Assembly: GCA_031272205.1 (NCBI GenBank)
Contig: JAISUH010000090.1
Coordinates: 1-64,000 of the forward strand
Direction: 5' to 3'
Origin: Dysgonamonadaceae bacterium
GTDB lineage: Bacteria; Bacteroidota; Bacteroidia; Bacteroidales; Dysgonomonadaceae
DNA length: 64,000 bases
Shown: positions 1 through 9,717 of the stretch, one piece after another
Position numbering within the stretch: the stretch's first letter is position 1
How the letters are laid out: each line of letters begins with the position of its first letter
The notes under the pieces: generated by a model
Databases searched by the model: none
The model's input: the letters and a program-made list of their open reading frames with translations, nothing else
What the model was told of the DNA's origin: nothing
Translations under genes and position numbers: made by a program

Positions 1-348
1 TTTGGCGTTATCCCAGGGCTTGACGACAAAATCGCTCGCTCCCTGCTTTAATGCATTGACAGCAAGTTCGATATCGGCATAAGCGGTAAAAAGCACGACC
101 TGAATGTCGGGGTCGTACTGTTTTATTTCCGAAAGCCAGAACAGTCCTTCGTTTCCGGAGTTTATTCCGGCGGAAAAATTCATATCGAGCAGAGCCACAT
201 CGGGTTTAAATTCACGCAGAGCGGAATTTATCCGGTTTGGCGTTGAAAGCAGCGTTATCTGCTCGAAATAGTTTGAAAGCAGCATCCGCAGCGCAGTCAG
301 CACATTTCGGTTATCATCGACTATCAATATTGAGCCTTGTTTCATCAT
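1..348 (-). CDS. Response regulator, NtrC-type receiver domain (C-terminal part outside window)
   Basis: Reading leftwards from ATG at 348 (a second ATG follows at 345), 116 residues of a CheY-like receiver domain are visible before the window ends. The acidic pocket is at D11-D12 (ILIVDDNRNV), the phospho-acceptor is D55 in LLDMNFSAG, the switch Thr is T88 in VLFTAYAD, and the conserved Lys is K110 in FVVKPWDNAK. KPWDN is typical of receivers joined to a sigma-54 AAA+ domain and Fis-type HTH, so the missing part is probably an NtrC-like activator. That is inference, because the output domain is not seen. It is divergent from the alpha-2-macroglobulin gene across a 234-base spacer. Confidence 0.88.
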   Translation of the reverse strand, partial: MMKQGSILIVDDNRNVLTALRMLLSNYFEQITLLSTPNRINSALREFKPDVALLDMNFSAGINSGNEGLFWLSEIKQYDPDIQVVLFTAYADIELAVNALKQGASDFVVKPWDNAK

Positions 349-582
349 CAAAAACAAATCCCTGTTTTTCGGTTTGTAATGAATCGGTTAGACGCTTTTA
401 TGCGTTTATTTTGCAAAGTAACACTATTTTGCGGTTTTTTAGGGAAAATTCGACAGAAAAAAGTCCTGTTTTTTTAACGATCAAAACAATTTGTAGCACA
501 ACAAAAAAAGAAAACGCGCCCTACACAACCAAATTCTCCTTAAATTGTTAATAAAGAACACGCAATCCAAAAGTTTAAACGT

Positions 583-3500
583 ATGAAGAAACTGATCTTT
601 TTATTTCTCGCCGCATGTTGCGCTTCATCTTTATATCCACAAAAAAAATCACCCGTGAAATCGAACGATTACAAGCAATCGTGGGACCTTGTCTCCTCTT
701 TTGAAGAGCAATCCCTTCCCAAATCGGCCACCGCAGAAGTTGATAAAATCCTGCGGCAAGCCCTCGCGGATAAAAACAGCCCGCAAGTCATCAAAGCGCT
801 GATTCATCAGGGGAAATACAATTTAGCCATCGACGCAGAAAACGATACAATTATCTTTCACAACCTCAACGAGATGCTGCAAAAAAGCGCCGACAAGACG
901 GAGAGCGCCGTTCTCCATTCCATGCTCGGCGAGTTGTACCTTCAATATTACCAAATAGATCGCTGGCAGATTGACCAACGCACGGAACTCGGCGATTTCA
1001 TTCCGGCTGACATGAAAGAATGGACAAAAAATATTTTTTACGACAAAATAACCGCGCAGTTCAACGCCTCCTTGCAAGCACAAAGCGAATTGGAGAAAGC
1101 GTCGGTGGAAACATACTCCGCTGTGGTGGAACTGAGAACAGACTCGCGGCGATTTTACCCGTCGATGTACGATTTCCTTGCGCTCCGCGCCATAGACTGC
1201 TTCTCCCAACTAAACGCCGGTGAAGATTTGAGCCGAACCTTGGCGAAAAAAGAGATTTCGGAAGAATCGCTGTTCGAACCCATCAGCCGCTTCGTTAATT
1301 TGCCCTTCAATCCCACTCCGGAAGATTATAACCTCTGGACGCTTGAAACCTACCGAAAACTGCTATCTTCGCTGCAAGCGCGGAAAATGAACGAATCAAC
1401 CCTTTTAGTCGATTTACAGAAATTGGATTATTTGCAAAAACTTTCTTCCGCTTACAACAAATTTGCCCTTCCTTCTTTGCAAGCGATGTTAGAGCAATGG
1501 AAAGGGAAGGCGCTTAGCGTTGAAATTATAAGTAAAATATCTGATTTACAACAACTTCCTAAGGAAAGTGATACTCCCGCGCAAATCGAAAAGACGAAAC
1601 AGTTGTACGAATTGTTGAACAAGACGATTGAAAAATACCCCGATTATGAACGCATCAATCTACTCAAAAGCCGTTTGGCGCAAATCACGCAGGCTTCGCT
1701 TTGGATAGAAGGGAAGAACACGTTTTCCTTGAACGGGGAAAAAAAGGTAGAACTTGTCTATAAAAACCTGTCGAAACTCAGGCTGAAAATCTACCGGGTC
1801 GATACAAAATCATTGGCTCTTGATTATACGAAACTTCCGAAGCAATTGGTGAAAACACAAGAAGTAGCGCTTCAACAAAAACCTCCTTATGTTTTCGCGA
1901 GTGATACTACAACCCTCGACATCAACGAGTATGGAGCTTATATTGTGGAGGTTGAAACCGATAAGGACATTGAAAAACAGTACCGGTACCGGTCCAACTA
2001 CGATTTTTCCGTCTCCGACCTTTCCGCTTTTGCCCGCTCTCCGGAAAAAAACAAATACGAAATTGCAGTTGTCAATCGCATATCTGGAAAACCGATCGAA
2101 AATGCAAAAATCATTGTCTATCAACGTACAAGCACTTCGGACAACCCAAAATTAGAAGTCTTGCAGGAAACCGTAACCGACAAAAACGGAGTGGCTCAAG
2201 CAAGCGGGTTCGAACCGAATCCATCTCTATATTATCAGGTTATTAACGGAAAAGATACGGGTTCGCAACTGAGCCATTTTCCTGTACCCAATTACCCTTA
2301 TTTCAACAATTCATCGAATAACCGAGAACAAATATCCATCTTCACCGACCGGGGCATCTACCGGCCGGGGCAAACGGTTTATTTCAAGGCTGTTTCGACC
2401 ATATTGCAGGACGATAAACCCAAACTCGTTACGGCAAAAAAATATACCGTGGAACTGTTTGATGCCAACCATCAAAAAATTTCCGAAAAACAACTTACCA
2501 CAAACGAATTTGGTTCGCTTGCGGGCGAGTTTGTATTGCCGCAAAACATACTTTCGGGCAAATTCTTTCTCAAAATAGACGACGAGAGCTACGCTTCCCG
2601 CGTGGAAGAATACAAACGGCCGACGTTTGAAATCAGCTTCGATAAGATTGAAAAGACCTACAAATTCGGTGAAGTAATCAGCGTGAAGGGAAAAGCCGAG
2701 AATTTTTCGGGAATCAAACTGCAAAATACGGTCGTTTCATACACCATCAGCCGAATGCAAATTTTGCGGTGGGGATACGGGAGAGGCTACACCGGTTCAT
2801 TTGCGCAAGGCGAAACCCTTAGCGATGAAAACGGATGTTTTCAAATCAACTTCACGCCGGAAAAAGACGATAGCTCGTCCGATGTTTCGCCACTCCGCTT
2901 TCCATCGGCATTTGTGTTTAGCATCGAGGCTACCGTTACCGACCTGAACGGCGAAACACAAACCGCTTCATACGCCGTCTCCGTGGGCGATGTATCGATG
3001 TTGTTGAACGTGGATGCGGGAGACCGCATCGAAAAATCGTCGGCAATACCCATCTCCTTTTCGGCGAAAAACTTGGACGGAGCCGATATTTCCGCATCGG
3101 GAACCTATACGCTCTCATCCTTGCAAGACAACGATTCTGTCCGCACACAAATTTCACAGGGAAATTTCACGACGGGCGAACAAAAAGCGCTGCAAGCCAA
3201 ATTGAAAACGCTGCCTTCGGGAAAATACCGCATTGAACTTCAGTCGAAAGACGACTACGGAAATCCGGTAAACGCTCAAAAAGACTTCGTCCTGTATGCT
3301 TACGACGACAAAAAACCACCCCTGAAAACCAACGACTGGTATATCGAAAAAAACCTTTATTTTTCGCCCGACAATCCCGCCGAAGTCATCCTCGGCGTTT
3401 CTGACAAAGACGTGCATGTTTTGTACGAAATATGGCAGGAAACCACCCTGATAGAGCGCAAATGGATGACCTTGTCCGAAGAAAACAAATCTTTCAAAAT

Positions 3501-6477
3501 AGCTTACAAACCCGAATACAAAAACATCGTTTTTCTTTGCCTGTCCTACGTAAAAGACGAAAAATTTTTTTCGCAAAGCTCTTTCCTGAATCTCAAAACC
3601 GAGCAGAAAGACCTTGTCCTGAAATTAGATGTTTTCCGCGATAAACTGCTGCCCGGCGCAAAAGAAGAATGGCGACTGTCGATAAAAGACGCTCTGGGGA
3701 AACCCGCTTTGACAGAAGTTCTTGCCTCAATGTACGATTGGTCGCTCGATAAAATTTACAAATCGCCATTGTGGAGTTTAACAGTACCCGCCGCGAAACT
3801 CTATTTCCCCGTTATTTCGCTTAATTGCGGTTCATTCTTCGGGGACAATGAAACGTGGTATGTATCTAAAATACAAGATTATCCCACGCAAGGATTTTCT
3901 TATGATCATTTTAATTGGTATGAATTTTCTCTTTCCAATCGGATATTGACACGAGGTGCTTTGATACGAGGTTTATCAAAATCCACATCCGTCGCCAATG
4001 CAGCATCAAACAGTGTAGATGTAGCTGAATTAGAAAGCGATAAAGTGATTGTTGATGAATCAGAAGTATTCCATTCCTTCGGTGGCATTCTTCCGGCTCG
4101 CTCACAAAAATCCAATTTTGTCAGCGCAGAAGATATCACAGAAACCTCCGCCCCCCAAATCCGCCGCAATTTCAACGAAACAGCCTTCTTCTACCCGCAA
4201 CTGCGCACCAACGAAAACGGCGAGCTGCAAATCGCTTTCACCGTTCCGGAAAGCAATACGCAGTGGAAATTCCGCGTGCTGGCGCACGACAAAAACTTAA
4301 ATTCGGTACAAAACGAAGCCGTCGCCGTTTCGCGAAAAGAATTGATGGTTACGCCCAATATCCCGCGCTTCTTGCGCCATGGCGATGTTGCAACGGTCTC
4401 GGCCAAAATATCCAACCTGTCCGACACAACCGCGATCGGCACGGTTCGCTTTGTCCTCTTCAACCCCCTCACCGATGAAACAATTCCGTCGGGAGCGCTG
4501 CAACCGCAACCCTTTTCGCTGAAAGCGGGCGCATCGGGCAATGCAAGCTGGACATTCAACGTGCCCGACGGCCTCGATTTGCTGGGCCTGCGCGTCATCG
4601 CCGAAAGCGCGTTGTTTTCCGATGGCGAGCAACACGCGATAGCCATACTTCCCAAACGGATGATGCTTACCGAAAGCCTTCCGATGGATCTGAACGGGAA
4701 ACAAACCAAGCAATTCACGTTCGATCGGCTCACTGAAAACGAAAAATCAACATCGGCTGAAAATTACCGGCTAACCTTGGAATTTGCTTCCAATCCGGCT
4801 TGGTATGCCATACAGGCATTGCCCGTGTTGAGCAATCCCGACAACGAAAACGCCGTGAATTGGTTTGCTTCCTATTACGCCAACACGCTGGGACTGGTCA
4901 TTGGTCAAACCCATCCGAAAGTCTCCGCAATGATCGACGCATGGAAAAAACAGGGCGGCGATGAAGAATCATTGCTCTCGAACCTCGAAAAAAACGAAGA
5001 ACTCAAAAACGTGCTGCTCGAAGAAACCCCTTGGGTTTTGGAAGCCAAAAACGAATCGGAACAAAAACAAAAATTGTCTTTGATCTTCGACCTGAACCGC
5101 AACCAAAACCTTACATCCGCGGCAATCGCCAAATTAAAGGAATTGCAAACCGAAAACGGCGGATGGTCGTGGTTCAAAGGTTTTTATCCGAGCCGGAGCA
5201 TTACGCAATACATCCTGTACGGCTTCAACCGCCTGAACGAGCTGAAAGCCGCCCAACCCGACAACAACATTCTTTCGATGCAAAAAAAAGCCGTCGCCTA
5301 TATCGACAGTGAAGCCTTGCGCGGTTTTGAACAACTGAAAAAATACAACGGAGACTGGGAAAACATCAAAACGATTTCGACCGGCGATTTGGAATACCTT
5401 TACGTCCGTTCCGCATATACCTATCCGATGAGCAAAGAAACCTCGGAAATGTTTGATTTCTATACTTCCGTCATGATGACAAACTGGACGCAATACGGTC
5501 TGTACGAACGCTCGCTCATCGCGGCGCTTGCGCAACGAAAAGGACAAACGGCCGTCGCGCAGAGTATCCTGCAATCCTACCGCGAACATGCTACCGTTTC
5601 GGACGAAATGGGAATGTTTTGGGGCAACAACCGTTCTCACGTGTTTATGTCGCAATCGGCCGTTTCGGTACATACCTTCATTATGGATGCCTTCCTGAAA
5701 AACGGCGCGAGCACAACAGAAATGAACGATATGAAACGCTGGCTGCTGAAACAAAAACAAACGCAGTTGTGGGAATCCACACACGCCAGCATTGACGCCG
5801 TTTACGCCTTGCTGAGCACGGGAAGCGACTGGTTATCCACCGAAGGCAACACCAAAATAACCTTGGGGAAACAGATTGTTGAACCCGAAAAAGCGACGTC
5901 GGGAACGGGATATTTCAAAGAAACGTGGCAAAAGCCGGAAATTGAGGCTTCGATGGCCCGCGTCGAAGTACAAAACAATGCCGACGTACCGGCTTGGGGC
6001 GCATTGTACCTGCAATATTTCGAAGATTTGTCCCGAATCAATAAAACAGACGCTTCGCTCGACATCGAAAAAATGCTGTTCGTGGAACAAGCTGACAAAT
6101 CGGGTAAAAAACTCGTGCAGATCACCGAAAACAGCCCGTTGAAAACAGGCGACAAAGTGATTGTCCGTCTGACCGTCCGCAGCGACCGCGATCTGGATTT
6201 CGTCCATTTGAAAGATATGCGGGCTGCCTGTTTCGAGCCGGTAGAGCAAATTTCGGGCATTAAATGGCGAAACGCCGCTCCGTATTACCAGTCATCGAAA
6301 GATGCGGCCACCCATTTCTATTTCGATGTCCTGCCGCGCGGGACCTACGTTTTCGAATACGCTGTTTATGTAACCCGCACCGGCTGCTATTCCAACGGAA
6401 TCACTTCGCTGCAATGCCTCTATGCCCCGCAATTTACGTCGCACACAGCCGGAAGTATAATTAATGTTAAACAATAG
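583..6477 (+). CDS. Alpha-2-macroglobulin family protein, large exported protein lacking the thioester
   Basis: A 1964-residue exported protein. The N-terminus (MKKLIFLFLAACC) can be read as a lipoprotein signal with lipobox LAAC and Cys12, or as a short ordinary signal peptide. A signature MG2-type stretch, TDRGIYRPGQTVYFKAV, lies near residues 586-603 and is followed by Ig-like macroglobulin repeats. A conserved segment of the A2M domain (SRKELMVTPNIPRFLRHGD) begins near residue 1248. The alpha/alpha-toroid region near residues 1400-1700 includes ENGGWSWFKG at about 1523. Where thioester-forming members have CxEQ, this protein reads SNPDNENAVNW (about 1418-1428), so no covalent trap is expected. 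Bacterial relatives are periplasmic or surface protease traps; members without the thioester have unclear roles. DUF1573 follows 76 bases downstream behind its own promoter element. Confidence 0.92.
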   Translation: MKKLIFLFLAACCASSLYPQKKSPVKSNDYKQSWDLVSSFEEQSLPKSATAEVDKILRQALADKNSPQVIKALIHQGKYNLAIDAENDTIIFHNLNEMLQKSADKTESAVLHSMLGELYLQYYQIDRWQIDQRTELGDFIPADMKEWTKNIFYDKITAQFNASLQAQSELEKASVETYSAVVELRTDSRRFYPSMYDFLALRAIDCFSQLNAGEDLSRTLAKKEISEESLFEPISRFVNLPFNPTPEDYNLWTLETYRKLLSSLQARKMNESTLLVDLQKLDYLQKLSSAYNKFALPSLQAMLEQWKGKALSVEIISKISDLQQLPKESDTPAQIEKTKQLYELLNKTIEKYPDYERINLLKSRLAQITQASLWIEGKNTFSLNGEKKVELVYKNLSKLRLKIYRVDTKSLALDYTKLPKQLVKTQEVALQQKPPYVFASDTTTLDINEYGAYIVEVETDKDIEKQYRYRSNYDFSVSDLSAFARSPEKNKYEIAVVNRISGKPIENAKIIVYQRTSTSDNPKLEVLQETVTDKNGVAQASGFEPNPSLYYQVINGKDTGSQLSHFPVPNYPYFNNSSNNREQISIFTDRGIYRPGQTVYFKAVSTILQDDKPKLVTAKKYTVELFDANHQKISEKQLTTNEFGSLAGEFVLPQNILSGKFFLKIDDESYASRVEEYKRPTFEISFDKIEKTYKFGEVISVKGKAENFSGIKLQNTVVSYTISRMQILRWGYGRGYTGSFAQGETLSDENGCFQINFTPEKDDSSSDVSPLRFPSAFVFSIEATVTDLNGETQTASYAVSVGDVSMLLNVDAGDRIEKSSAIPISFSAKNLDGADISASGTYTLSSLQDNDSVRTQISQGNFTTGEQKALQAKLKTLPSGKYRIELQSKDDYGNPVNAQKDFVLYAYDDKKPPLKTNDWYIEKNLYFSPDNPAEVILGVSDKDVHVLYEIWQETTLIERKWMTLSEENKSFKIAYKPEYKNIVFLCLSYVKDEKFFSQSSFLNLKTEQKDLVLKLDVFRDKLLPGAKEEWRLSIKDALGKPALTEVLASMYDWSLDKIYKSPLWSLTVPAAKLYFPVISLNCGSFFGDNETWYVSKIQDYPTQGFSYDHFNWYEFSLSNRILTRGALIRGLSKSTSVANAASNSVDVAELESDKVIVDESEVFHSFGGILPARSQKSNFVSAEDITETSAPQIRRNFNETAFFYPQLRTNENGELQIAFTVPESNTQWKFRVLAHDKNLNSVQNEAVAVSRKELMVTPNIPRFLRHGDVATVSAKISNLSDTTAIGTVRFVLFNPLTDETIPSGALQPQPFSLKAGASGNASWTFNVPDGLDLLGLRVIAESALFSDGEQHAIAILPKRMMLTESLPMDLNGKQTKQFTFDRLTENEKSTSAENYRLTLEFASNPAWYAIQALPVLSNPDNENAVNWFASYYANTLGLVIGQTHPKVSAMIDAWKKQGGDEESLLSNLEKNEELKNVLLEETPWVLEAKNESEQKQKLSLIFDLNRNQNLTSAAIAKLKELQTENGGWSWFKGFYPSRSITQYILYGFNRLNELKAAQPDNNILSMQKKAVAYIDSEALRGFEQLKKYNGDWENIKTISTGDLEYLYVRSAYTYPMSKETSEMFDFYTSVMMTNWTQYGLYERSLIAALAQRKGQTAVAQSILQSYREHATVSDEMGMFWGNNRSHVFMSQSAVSVHTFIMDAFLKNGASTTEMNDMKRWLLKQKQTQLWESTHASIDAVYALLSTGSDWLSTEGNTKITLGKQIVEPEKATSGTGYFKETWQKPEIEASMARVEVQNNADVPAWGALYLQYFEDLSRINKTDASLDIEKMLFVEQADKSGKKLVQITENSPLKTGDKVIVRLTVRSDRDLDFVHLKDMRAACFEPVEQISGIKWRNAAPYYQSSKDAATHFYFDVLPRGTYVFEYAVYVTRTGCYSNGITSLQCLYAPQFTSHTAGSIINVKQ

Positions 6478-6498
6478 CCGTATTTTAAACGGATAACG

Positions 6499-6506
6499 TA
6501 ATTTTG
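6499..6506 (+). promoter_or_regulatory. -7 promoter element before the DUF1573 gene
   Basis: TAATTTTG matches the Bacteroidota -7 consensus TAnnTTTG and lies 47 bases before the ATG at 6554. No good -33 TTTG is visible at the usual 19-23 base spacing. It suggests the small gene can be transcribed separately from the macroglobulin gene. Confidence 0.45.
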
Positions 6507-6553
6507 TATCATAAAATTGAACTTGATAAAAACAACAAAAAATATATCGTAAA

Positions 6554-6940
6554 ATGAAAAAATCTATTTTAACTTTGATATTCAGCATCCTGCTGAGCGG
6601 AGCCTTGTTCGCCCAAAATAAGGCCGAAGCAATGTTCAAGACAACCCAATACAATTTCGGCACTGTGAAAGAAGACGGTAAAATCAATTGTGTGTTCGAA
6701 TTTGCAAACATAGGAACAGCTCCCTTAGTCGTTACCCGCGTTGGCACTTCCTGCGGATGCACAACTTCGGCTTATACGGCATCGCCTGTATTGCCGGGTA
6801 AAAGCGGGAGAATCGACATTTCATACAATACGGATAATCGTCCGGGAAGTTTCACCAAAACAATACGGGTTTATACGAATATTCCCGACACCATATATAC
6901 GCTGACCATAAAAGGTGTCGTAACGCCTAAACAGCGATAA
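6554..6940 (+). CDS. DUF1573 domain-containing exported protein
   Basis: A 128-residue protein with a clear signal peptide (MKKSILTLIFSILLSGALFAQ) and one DUF1573 domain. The family hallmark is present: a beta-strand ending in F.F.N.G..PL (CVFEFANIGTAPL), then the SCGCTT motif (residues about 70-75) and a C-terminal immunoglobulin-like fold (RPGSFTKTIRVYTNI). DUF1573 proteins are abundant periplasmic or surface proteins of Bacteroidota with an ASPM/SPD-2/hydin-like Ig fold; no enzymatic role is known. The length is normal for a single-domain member. MeaB begins 39 bases after the stop, so co-transcription is possible but no functional link is evident. Confidence 0.93.
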   Translation: MKKSILTLIFSILLSGALFAQNKAEAMFKTTQYNFGTVKEDGKINCVFEFANIGTAPLVVTRVGTSCGCTTSAYTASPVLPGKSGRIDISYNTDNRPGSFTKTIRVYTNIPDTIYTLTIKGVVTPKQR

Positions 6941-6979
6941 AGTGGCGTTCATGTTCAAAAAGAAAAAAGAAAGTTATTT

Positions 6980-8080
6980 ATGATCCACCCCGAAAACGAT
7001 GCCCACTATAAAGGACTGTCGGTCAGCAAAGGCATTTCCCAACCGCCAACTGTCAACCCCTATCTGAATACCCTCCGGCGTGCAAGACGCAAAATGTACT
7101 CGGTAGAAGAATACGTCGATGAAATCCTTCAAGGGAACATCACCGTGCTCAGTCAGGCCGTTACGCTGGTGGAGAGTTCCCGACCCGAACATCAGGAAAT
7201 CGCGCAACAAATCATTGAAAAATGCCTTCCCCACTCCGGAAAATCCATCCGAATCGGGTTCACAGGTGTACCGGGCGCAGGAAAAAGCACCTCCATCGAT
7301 GCTTTCGGGATGTACTTGGTGAAAGAGGGGAACAAATTAGCCGTTTTGGCGATTGACCCTTCCAGCGAACGGTCAGGCGGCAGCATTTTGGGCGATAAAA
7401 CCCGCATGGAACGCTTATCGATGGAGCATAACGCCTTTATCCGCCCTTCCCCAACCGCAGGATCGCTGGGCGGCGTTGCACGAAAAACCCGCGAAACAAT
7501 TATCTTATGCGAAGCAGCCGGTTTCGATTACATCTTCGTGGAAACTGTGGGGGTTGGACAATCGGAAACAGCCGTACATTCTATGGTGGACTTCTTTCTC
7601 CTGATCCAGCTTGCAGGCACGGGCGACGAACTGCAAGGCATCAAACGGGGCATTATGGAGATGGCCGACGGAATTGTTATTAATAAAGCCGACGGCGACA
7701 ATATCGAAAAGGCTAAATTAGCCCAAAGCCACTTCAGGAACGCACTGCACCTGTTTCCCGTTCCCGATTCGGGATGGACGCCCGAAGTGCTCACTTATTC
7801 GGGATATTACGGTTACGGCATCGCCGAAGTGTGGGACATGATTCACCGATATATCGATTTCGTGAAAGAGAGCGGCTACTTCATCCGCAAACGCGACGAG
7901 CAATCGAAATACCGCATGTATGAAACCATCAACGAACACTTGCGCAACGACTTTTACCAAAATCCCGAAATCGAAAAACTGATGCCTAAATTGGAACGCG
8001 ACTTGGCGGCTCACAGGAAAAGTTCGTACATTGCGGCAACGGAAGCTTTGGACAAATATTACGGAAATAAACACGTTTGA
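6980..8080 (+). CDS. meaB: Methylmalonyl-CoA mutase-associated GTPase MeaB
   Basis: A 366-residue G3E-family P-loop GTPase that guards and reactivates B12-dependent methylmalonyl-CoA mutase. The Walker A is GVPGAGKS (residues 96-103), followed by IDPSSERSGGSILGDKTRM, a diagnostic MeaB/ArgK stretch. FVETVGVGQSE is the switch/Walker B region and NKADGDN the base-recognition motif. A C-terminal helical dimerisation arm is present. The mutase genes mutA/mutB are not adjacent, so MeaB is separated from its partner here. With the CoA-transferase at 33.9-35.4 kb it fits the succinate-propionate pathway of Bacteroidales. Residues 1-38 are less conserved, so the ATG at 7094 (Met39) is a possible but unlikely alternative start. 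Confidence 0.96.
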   Translation: MIHPENDAHYKGLSVSKGISQPPTVNPYLNTLRRARRKMYSVEEYVDEILQGNITVLSQAVTLVESSRPEHQEIAQQIIEKCLPHSGKSIRIGFTGVPGAGKSTSIDAFGMYLVKEGNKLAVLAIDPSSERSGGSILGDKTRMERLSMEHNAFIRPSPTAGSLGGVARKTRETIILCEAAGFDYIFVETVGVGQSETAVHSMVDFFLLIQLAGTGDELQGIKRGIMEMADGIVINKADGDNIEKAKLAQSHFRNALHLFPVPDSGWTPEVLTYSGYYGYGIAEVWDMIHRYIDFVKESGYFIRKRDEQSKYRMYETINEHLRNDFYQNPEIEKLMPKLERDLAAHRKSSYIAATEALDKYYGNKHV

Positions 8081-8190
8081 GGTTCAAGGTTTGACGTTTG
8101 CCGTGTCGCTTTATGGCAATAGGGTGGAATGGACTGCAAAACCAAGAAACCTCATAAAAACCGCATTATTTTAACTTTTTTTACTAAATA

Positions 8191-8224
8191 GGGGGGGGTA
8201 ATTTTGAAATACTGTTTAACTTTG
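8191..8224 (+). promoter_or_regulatory. Putative promoter with an eight-G tract before the small lipoprotein gene
   Basis: TAACTTTG at 8217-8224 matches the -7 consensus TAnnTTTG, 63 bases before the ATG at 8288. A run of eight G lies at 8191-8198, where the -33 box would be expected. No TTTG with the normal spacing is present. Slippage in such a tract could change promoter strength; that is inference only. Confidence 0.4.
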
Positions 8225-8287
8225 TGGCAATTTTAAAATAAACTATTTCAAAAACAGTTTCAAATCATTTAAAAAAACAATTTAGTT

Positions 8288-8647
8288 ATGAAAAAACTTG
8301 GTTTTATGTTATTGGCCATGAGCCTGATTATGCTTTCGTGCTCGAAAGACGACAACGATTCTAACGATTCTAACGATTCTTTGGTAGGAACAAAGTGGGC
8401 ATCTACTTATGAAGGTATGACCTTCGAACTCGAATTTATGACAGAAAAAGATGTTATAGCCTCAATCACTGAGGGTTCTGCTAAGTACCAATATTCTACT
8501 ACTTATACCTATAATTCGGACAAAAAAAAGGGAGTAATCTTTTCTCCGGAAGAGGGAGCATCCGATGCTGAATTTAGCATTGACGGGAACAAATTAACCA
8601 TCTATGATGAGGATGAAGAGGACTATATTATCTTAACGAAACAATAA
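8288..8647 (+). CDS. Small lipoprotein of unknown function
   Basis: A 119-residue protein that I do not recognise beyond its export signal. It begins MKKLGFMLLAMSLIMLSC with a lipobox ending at Cys18, followed by SKDD, a typical Bacteroidota lipoprotein N-terminus. After a short Asp/Asn/Ser linker come about 90 residues rich in beta-strand patterns (VGTKWASTYEGMTFELEF, AEFSIDGNKLTIYDE). This resembles the lipocalin-like small lipoproteins common in this phylum, but the match is only by pattern. The linker is encoded by three perfect 9-base repeats (8354-8380). A strong hairpin terminator follows. It appears monocistronic. Confidence 0.85.
   Translation: MKKLGFMLLAMSLIMLSCSKDDNDSNDSNDSLVGTKWASTYEGMTFELEFMTEKDVIASITEGSAKYQYSTTYTYNSDKKKGVIFSPEEGASDAEFSIDGNKLTIYDEDEEDYIILTKQ
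8354..8380 (+). repeat. Three tandem copies of a 9-base repeat inside the lipoprotein gene
   Basis: AACGATTCT occurs three times without interruption (8354-8362, 8363-8371, 8372-8380), encoding Asn-Asp-Ser repeats just after the lipidated cysteine. Copy-number change would keep the frame and only alter linker length. Confidence 0.95.
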
Positions 8648-8671
8648 AAACCTCTACCCGACCGACATTTA

Positions 8672-8718
8672 CAAATCCGCCTGAACAAAGGGATACCCCT
8701 CTCGTTCAGGCGGATTTG
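8672..8718. terminator. Bidirectional hairpin terminator between the lipoprotein gene and coaA
   Basis: A perfect 15-bp inverted repeat (8672-8686 with 8704-8718, arm CAAATCCGCCTGAAC) encloses a 17-base loop, which can itself pair AGGG with CCCT. It lies between the convergent genes and probably ends transcription in both directions. There is no long T tract on either side. Confidence 0.75.
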
Positions 8719-8738
8719 CAATTCAATCTGATACTGTT

Positions 8739-9695
8739 TTAAATCTTCCTGATTCGCACCCCTCTTGCAAAATGCTGCTCTCCTTTTTCGAGGATCAGGT
8801 CAGCTCTGAAGCGTGTCGGGAGGATGTTTTCTTCGAGGTTCGGCAAATTGATTTCTTCCCACACCTCATTGGCGAATTGCATCAGTTCTTCTTCGGTATA
8901 AGAAACGTAGCGGTGAAAAAACGATTCGGGATTTTGAAACGCCGTCTTCTGCAATTCCTTGAAACGGTCGAGGTACCATTGCCGCAAATCTTTTTCGCCG
9001 GCATCCACATAAATGGAATAATCGAAGAAATCGGAGACAAATACCCGACGTTGCGGCTTCTTGTCTGCCGGAACCTGCAACACGTTGATTCCCTCCACAA
9101 TAAGAATATCGGGATTCTCTATCGTATGCAACTCTCCGGGCATGATGTCGTAATAAAGGTGCGAATAAACGGGCGACTCCAAGGTCTCGCGCCCCGATTT
9201 GGCTCCGGCCAAAAAAGCGAGTAGGCGCTTCGCATCGTAACTTTCGGGAAAACCTTTCCTGTTGAATAATCCGCGGCGTTCCAATTCGGCATTGGGATAC
9301 AAAAAACCGTCGGTGGTAATCAACTCCACTTTGGGTTTTTCGGGCAGCATCGACAGCAATTTCTGCAACACACGCGCCGTGGTGCTTTTCCCCACAGCCA
9401 CACTTCCGGCAATCCCGATGATGTAGGGGATACGGAGGCTCGTGTTGTGAAAAAACTGATCGCGCTCGTTATGGAGGTTGTTGTAATGCGTGAGGTGAAT
9501 TTGCAGAAGGCTGACCATCGGAAGATACACATCGTTGATCTCTTCGAGAGTCAAAGGTTCATTCATCGCCTGCAATTTCGACAGGTCGATATCTTCGGAA
9601 ATGGGGAAAAGCGGATGCTCTTCGAGCTTGCTCCATTCTTCGCGCGTGAAACTGCGGAACGGAGAGAACGTTACCTTATATGACGATTGTTCCAT
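8739..9695 (-). CDS. coaA: Type I pantothenate kinase CoaA
   Basis: A 318-residue P-loop kinase that phosphorylates pantothenate with ATP, the first and usually regulated step of coenzyme A synthesis in the cytoplasm. The Walker A is GSVAVGKS (residues 97-104) in IIGIAGSVAVGKSTTAR, typical of prokaryotic type I PanK. VELITTDGFLYPN and RRGLFNRKGFPESYD are the substrate-binding stretches conserved in E. coli CoaA. Length matches the family. The gene is transcribed alone, with a -7 element 22 bases upstream and the rplT terminator beyond that. Confidence 0.96.
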   Translation of the reverse strand: MEQSSYKVTFSPFRSFTREEWSKLEEHPLFPISEDIDLSKLQAMNEPLTLEEINDVYLPMVSLLQIHLTHYNNLHNERDQFFHNTSLRIPYIIGIAGSVAVGKSTTARVLQKLLSMLPEKPKVELITTDGFLYPNAELERRGLFNRKGFPESYDAKRLLAFLAGAKSGRETLESPVYSHLYYDIMPGELHTIENPDILIVEGINVLQVPADKKPQRRVFVSDFFDYSIYVDAGEKDLRQWYLDRFKELQKTAFQNPESFFHRYVSYTEEELMQFANEVWEEINLPNLEENILPTRFRADLILEKGEQHFARGVRIRKI

Positions 9696-9717
9696 TTGTC
9701 CTGAAATTTACAGACTG

